Shown here: positions 8,613 through 10,401 of the stretch, piece by piece
How the letters are laid out: the number at the start of each line of letters is the position of its first letter
How positions within the stretch are numbered: position 1 is the stretch's first letter
Source: Candidatus Woesearchaeota archaeon
Lineage (GTDB): Archaea; Nanobdellota; Nanobdellia; Woesearchaeales; GW2011-AR4
Direction: 5' to 3'
Assembly: GCA_016185915.1 (NCBI GenBank)
Contig: JACPMP010000132.1
Coordinates: 1 to 10,401, forward strand
DNA length: 10,401 bases
Notes under the pieces: model-generated
What the model was told of the DNA's origin: nothing
Seen by the model: the letters and a program-made list of their open reading frames with translations, nothing else
Database searches by the model: none
Position numbers and translations under genes: made by a program

Positions 8613-8644
8613 GTTTAACGTATGGACCTCTGTTAAACGAGGTC
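8613..8644 (+). repeat. Overlapping inverted repeats (alternative hairpins) upstream of the DUF3800 gene
   Basis: GTTTAAC at 8613-8619 is complementary to GTTAAAC at 8632-8638. Overlapping it, GACCTC at 8625-8630 pairs perfectly with GAGGTC at 8639-8644, leaving the GTTAAAC block in its loop. The two pairings compete. A GTTTAACG..TTAAACG palindrome also lies downstream of the DUF3800 gene at 9523-9541. Confidence 0.7.
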
Positions 8645-8656
8645 GAGCGAAGCGAG
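8629..8656 (+). repeat. GC-rich spacer repeat, copy B (GCGAAGC family)
   Basis: Reads TCTGTTAAACGA, GGT, CGAGCGAAGCGAG; matches copy A in sequence and order. It sits in the 212-base spacer between the lipoprotein start and the DUF3800 start. That spacer otherwise contains two opposed promoters and hairpins, and I see no coding sequence of its own in it. Confidence 0.65.
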
Positions 8657-8673
8657 AAGTGCAACGTCCCAAG

Positions 8674-8690
8674 GATTTACGAAGTAAATC
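8674..8690 (+). repeat. Perfect 7-bp hairpin with GAA loop
   Basis: GATTTAC, loop GAA, GTAAATC. The C-GAA-G closure resembles the GCGAAGC core of the neighbouring repeat. It lies inside the stretch that is present in the left but missing from the right copy of the flanking element of the DUF3800 gene. Confidence 0.75.
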
Positions 8691-8697
8691 AGCAGAG

Positions 8698-8713
8698 TTC
8701 TACCGAAAATCTC
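8698..8713 (+). repeat. Left 16-bp inverted repeat flanking the DUF3800 gene
   Basis: TTCTACCGAAAATCTC is the exact reverse complement of 9503-9518. The CGAAAA inside it sits where an archaeal BRE would be, just before the TATA-like TTATAC of the DUF3800 promoter. Confidence 0.85.
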
Positions 8714-8719
8714 TTATAC
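8714..8719 (+). promoter_or_regulatory. TATA box of the DUF3800 gene
   Basis: TTATAC is centred 26-27 nt before ATG 8743, preceded by a BRE-like CGAAAA. It predicts a leaderless transcript and argues against any start codon further upstream in the same open frame. Confidence 0.55.
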
Positions 8720-8742
8720 TTTGCAAACATCACTGTATTATT

Positions 8743-9504
8743 ATGAGTTATGCAATATATATTGATGAAAGTTATGATAAGAAATCCAAATATACTATAA
8801 TGGTTGGATTCATAGTATCATTTGAAAAATGGAAATCATTACATAATGAAATTGAACAACTAAAATTAAAATATTTTTCAGACTCTTCAATAAATCTTAA
8901 AGCCATTAGAAGAAAAAACTATGATGAAAATAAATATTGGGAATTATTACCCAAGGAAAAAAAGGAAGAATTCAATAAGGAATTTTATGGAATTATTTGT
9001 AAAAAGGATTACACAATTATTGCTGGAGTCATAAATAAAGAAAGAATGGACGATACGAATAAAGAGCTTCTTTTTTACTTATGTTATGGTTTTATAATTC
9101 AGAGATACCAATACTTTTTATCGCACAATCGCTCATATGGAATTGTTATTATGGATATTGCAGAAGCAAGTAAGGAAGTAAGGGATTTGTATTATACTCA
9201 TAAAAAATTTATGAGAGAAGGTGTTCCTGTAAAAAGGGAAGATATGAAACTTAAGATTGGAGAAGAAGAAATCTCAATAAAAGATTATAAAAAGCAAGCT
9301 CTGAAAAATATTTGTGAGAATTTGATTTTCTTGAATGATAAAGATAATAGTCAATTACAGATTACTGATATGATTGCAGCTGCAATGTTTTCTAAGTTTA
9401 ATAGAAGTTCTGATGTTTGGTATTTAAAAGTTGAAAAGATTTTTAGATGTAGTGATGACGGAAAGATTGATGGTTATGGGATTAAATTTTTTCCAGAAGC
9501 TTGA
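8743..9504 (+). CDS. DUF3800-type RNase H-like protein (putative nuclease)
   Basis: 253 residues. The beginning, MSYAIYIDESYD, matches the start of DUF3800 proteins, which have a predicted RNase H-like fold. Likely metal-binding acids are D8 and E9 (first strand, YIDES), D138 (VIMDIAEA, central strand) and D209 (LQITDMIAAAMF, late helix), the usual order for that fold. No signal peptide or membrane segment, so cytoplasmic. The frame stays open upstream to 8521, but that part would run through hairpins and repeats and does not look coding; the promoter position supports ATG 8743. The gene is bracketed by inverted repeats, the right one starting inside the stop codon, and no partner gene lies nearby. 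DUF3800 proteins are known from mobile and defence-related settings; the substrate is unknown. Confidence 0.83.
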   Translation: MSYAIYIDESYDKKSKYTIMVGFIVSFEKWKSLHNEIEQLKLKYFSDSSINLKAIRRKNYDENKYWELLPKEKKEEFNKEFYGIICKKDYTIIAGVINKERMDDTNKELLFYLCYGFIIQRYQYFLSHNRSYGIVIMDIAEASKEVRDLYYTHKKFMREGVPVKREDMKLKIGEEEISIKDYKKQALKNICENLIFLNDKDNSQLQITDMIAAAMFSKFNRSSDVWYLKVEKIFRCSDDGKIDGYGIKFFPEA

Positions 9505-9518
9505 GATTTTCGGTAGAA
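9503..9518 (-). repeat. Right 16-bp inverted repeat flanking the DUF3800 gene
   Basis: Exact reverse complement of 8698-8713. It starts inside the TGA stop codon of the DUF3800 gene. On the minus strand it is preceded by GTTTAA and GTTAAAC, in the same order as the left copy. Confidence 0.85.
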
Positions 9519-9522
9519 TTTT

Positions 9523-9562
9523 GTTTAACGACTATTAAACGCAGTTTTAATTAATATTAAAC
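9523..9562. terminator. AT-rich palindromes in the convergent spacer; possible bidirectional terminator
   Basis: GTTTAA (9523-9528) pairs with TTAAAC (9535-9540) around a 6-base loop, and TATTAAAC occurs twice 22 bases apart (9533-9540 and 9555-9562). It lies between the 3' ends of the DUF3800 and aIF2-beta genes, where both transcripts should stop. The sequence is T-rich on both strands. The terminator role is inferred from position. Confidence 0.4.
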
Positions 9563-9595
9563 ATGTTAGCAAAATTAAGAGAATACTAAATACTC

Positions 9596-10006
9596 CTAAA
9601 TCTTCGCCTTGACAAAGTTCTTTGCACCACAAGCAGTGCATTTCATATAAGTCAACTCGCCATCTTTCTCTATTTTTGTGTCGGGCTTGCCGCATTCAAA
9701 ACAAAGCACAAACTCATTTGCATACTGCCTTATTTTTTCATTAATTCTTGAAGCAGGAACTTTTGTGCCCAAAATCAATGCACCGCTCTTCTTTATTTCG
9801 CCAGGCGTTGCAAGCTCCTTTAAAACATATTTAAGCAAATGATTAACATCTCTCCTCAAAGTAGAAGCAATCTGTAGAAAATTGCTTATGATAGTTCTGT
9901 TGCCTTGTATATGGCCAAGGACTTTTGGTATTTCAAACCTTTCCTTGAGAAAAACGGCTTCCGGAAGATTCTTCCTCACATTTTCAAGCATTTCTTTGTA
10001 TTCCAT
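9596..10006 (-). CDS. eif2b: Translation initiation factor 2 subunit beta (aIF2-beta)
   Basis: 136 residues from ATG 10006 (MEYKEMLENVRKNLPE), about the usual family length. It is part of the heterotrimeric aIF2 that brings initiator Met-tRNA to the small ribosomal subunit. Visible: N-terminal helix, the signature ERFEIPKVLGHIQGNRTII, the alpha-beta core with DVNHLLKYVLKELATPGE, and a C-terminal zinc ribbon with C102-x2-C105 and C123-x2-C126. The open frame extends to an ATG at 10108, but the extra 34 residues span the TATA box and a repeat and are not family-like. ATG 10012, two codons upstream, is a close alternative. The TATA box centred 26-27 nt before 10006 favours leaderless translation from 10006. 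Confidence 0.95.
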   Translation of the reverse strand: MEYKEMLENVRKNLPEAVFLKERFEIPKVLGHIQGNRTIISNFLQIASTLRRDVNHLLKYVLKELATPGEIKKSGALILGTKVPASRINEKIRQYANEFVLCFECGKPDTKIEKDGELTYMKCTACGAKNFVKAKI

Positions 10007-10028
10007 CTTCATAAAGAATCTCATACGA

Positions 10029-10036
10029 TTTATAAA
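10029..10036 (-). promoter_or_regulatory. TATA box of the aIF2-beta gene
   Basis: The minus strand reads TTTATAAA, a near-ideal archaeal TATA box, with purine-rich GATTAAG upstream. Its centre is 26-27 nt from the A of ATG 10006, so the transcript probably begins at the start codon. Confidence 0.7.
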
Positions 10037-10057
10037 CTTAATCATCACACACAATTC

Positions 10058-10099
10058 GGCACCGTTCAAAATCTCGCTTATCGGCTCGGTTTTGCCATC
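10058..10099 (+). repeat. Left arm of interrupted inverted repeat upstream of aIF2-beta
   Basis: GGCACCGTTCAAAAT (10058-10072) and GTTTTGCCATC (10089-10099) are exact reverse complements of 10243-10257 and 10228-10238. Here the two blocks are 16 bases apart; in the other arm they are 4 apart. The arm begins about 20 bases upstream of the aIF2-beta TATA box. Confidence 0.8.
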
Positions 10100-10146
10100 G
10101 GTTCGCATGTAAATATCATCTTTAAGGCAAAAATTCCCAGTGACAT

Positions 10147-10169
10147 GTGAGCGAGTTCGCTTCGCTCAC
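10147..10169. repeat. Perfect 8-bp hairpin
   Basis: GTGAGCGA (10147-10154) pairs with TCGCTCAC (10162-10169) across a 7-base loop; an inner GCGA/TCGC pairing is an alternative. It lies between the arms of the larger inverted repeat and overlaps spacer repeat copy C. Its outer ATGTGAGC (10145-10152) also has an inverted match at 10217-10224. Confidence 0.75.
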
Positions 10170-10183
10170 TCGCATTCGTCTAA
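10158..10183 (-). repeat. GC-rich spacer repeat, copy C (GCGAAGC family)
   Basis: The minus strand reads TTAGACGA, then GAGTGAGCGAAGCGA after a short spacer, matching the first part of copies A and B. The span from the aIF2-beta promoter to the transposase stop (10037-10274) holds this, the hairpin and the repeat arms; I see no convincing gene there. Confidence 0.55.
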
Positions 10184-10217
10184 TTTCCTTTTTGCTGGAT
10201 ATTTTAGCTTTAAGATG

Positions 10218-10248
10218 CTCACATTTTGATGGCAAAACTGACATTTTG
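10218..10248 (+). repeat. Tandem 11-bp direct repeats with 20-bp period, likely subterminal IS sites
   Basis: CTCACATTTTG (10218-10228) and CTGACATTTTG (10238-10248) differ at one base and are exactly 20 bases apart, about two helical turns. They lie 26 bases beyond the transposase stop. Such iterated sites near element ends often bind transposase; that role is inferred here. Confidence 0.6.
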
Positions 10249-10257
10249 AACGGTGCC
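10228..10257 (-). repeat. Right arm of interrupted inverted repeat
   Basis: Minus strand: GGCACCGTTCAAAAT, GTCA, GTTTTGCCATC. The inverted partner is 10058-10099. It overlaps the direct repeats and lies 17 bases from the transposase stop, which suggests the end of an insertion sequence. Confidence 0.8.
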
Positions 10258-10274
10258 ACGCAATTCATAATCAT

Positions 10275-10401
10275 TTAATAACCTGACCTATTATTTATGA
10301 TGTATTTCAATCCGTGAAGTATATTTCTCTTGTTTAGTTTGAGAGTTTGTATGACTGATATTAGCATTGCCATTGCATTTGCCCCTCGTTGTGAGCTTGA
10401 A
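10275..10401 (-). CDS. Transposase, C-terminal 41 residues (IS66-like by eye; truncated by window)
   Basis: The minus-strand frame is open from the window end to TAA at 10275-10277 and encodes a tail containing RGANAMAMLISVIQTLKLN followed by a short helix and NNRSGY. This resembles the C-terminus of IS66-family transposases, where I recall G-A-x-A-x-x-x-x-S-L-I-E-T-A-K-L-N and a following helix. The catalytic DDE residues lie outside the window. The neighbouring repeats at 10218-10257 fit the end of an insertion sequence. With only 41 residues, the family name is tentative, and whether the gene is intact cannot be judged. Confidence 0.6.
   Translation of the reverse strand, partial: SSSQRGANAMAMLISVIQTLKLNKRNILHGLKYIINNRSGY

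Noticed and set aside
8613..8644. H-type pseudoknot formed by both pairings at once
   Set aside because: No bases separate the second strands of the two stems, so the connection could not span a 7-bp stem; alternative hairpins are more reasonable.
8521..8742. Upstream extension of the DUF3800 frame by 74 codons
   Set aside because: It runs through hairpins, the GCGAAGC repeat and the predicted TATA box, is not DUF3800-like, and overlaps the lipoprotein start. ATG 8743 gives the family N-terminus.
7047..9595. CRISPR array, tRNA or rRNA in the spacers
   Set aside because: No regularly spaced repeats with unique spacers, and no cloverleaf or conserved RNA sequence was found; the repeats are few and irregularly placed.
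10007..10108. 34-residue N-terminal extension of aIF2-beta
   Set aside because: It spans the TATA box and the inverted repeat arm and exceeds the family length; ATG 10006 fits the promoter spacing.
10147..10278. Plus-strand open frame from GTG 10147
   Set aside because: It covers the hairpin, repeat C and IS-like repeats, lacks an ATG or promoter and has no protein-like character beyond the shared DGKT-ILNGA peptide.
10351..10401. Plus-strand ORF starting at ATG 10351 and open to the window end
   Set aside because: Only 17 codons, antisense to the transposase-like frame, and no recognisable sequence.

Overview
The window is archaeal and AT-rich. The evidence is a Cdc6/Orc1 initiator fragment, both subunits of the archaea-specific replicative DNA polymerase D (DP1 and DP2), translation factor aIF2-beta, and promoters with a TATA box about 26-28 nt before the start codon and no room for a leader. 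The tight operon, the A/T-rich composition and a Cys-repeat lipoprotein would fit a DPANN-type archaeon (Woesearchaeales/Pacearchaeales-like), but that placement is an inference.

Left part (1-7046, + strand) is a replication operon: the 3' end of cdc6/orc1, then DP1 one base after its stop, then DP2 one base after the DP1 stop. DP1 keeps the full set of calcineurin-like exonuclease motifs. DP2 is interrupted by an intact 457-residue intein with a two-motif LAGLIDADG endonuclease, inserted one residue before the catalytic DGD of the polymerase. DP2 ends in a good PCNA-interaction (PIP) box. Together the genes supply origin recognition and the polymerase/proofreading core of the replisome, so an origin upstream of the window is likely.

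Middle part (7047-9595) looks like accessory DNA. It holds a minus-strand lipoprotein with four Cys-pair repeats spaced exactly 26 residues apart, and a plus-strand DUF3800-type RNase H-like protein. The latter is flanked by inverted copies of a composite element (GTTTAA, GTTAAAC, then a perfect 16-bp sequence). The spacers carry related GC-rich repeats with the core GCGAAGC.

Right part (9596-10401) has aIF2-beta on the minus strand from a leaderless promoter, then a spacer rich in inverted and direct repeats, and finally the C-terminal 41 residues of a transposase (IS66-like by eye) running off the window end. The spacer repeats look like insertion-sequence ends placed next to the aIF2-beta promoter.

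The best candidates for something not obvious are the inverted-repeat-flanked DUF3800 cassette, the GCGAAGC spacer family, the intein with Asp rather than Asn at its -1 position, and the periodic Cys lipoprotein.
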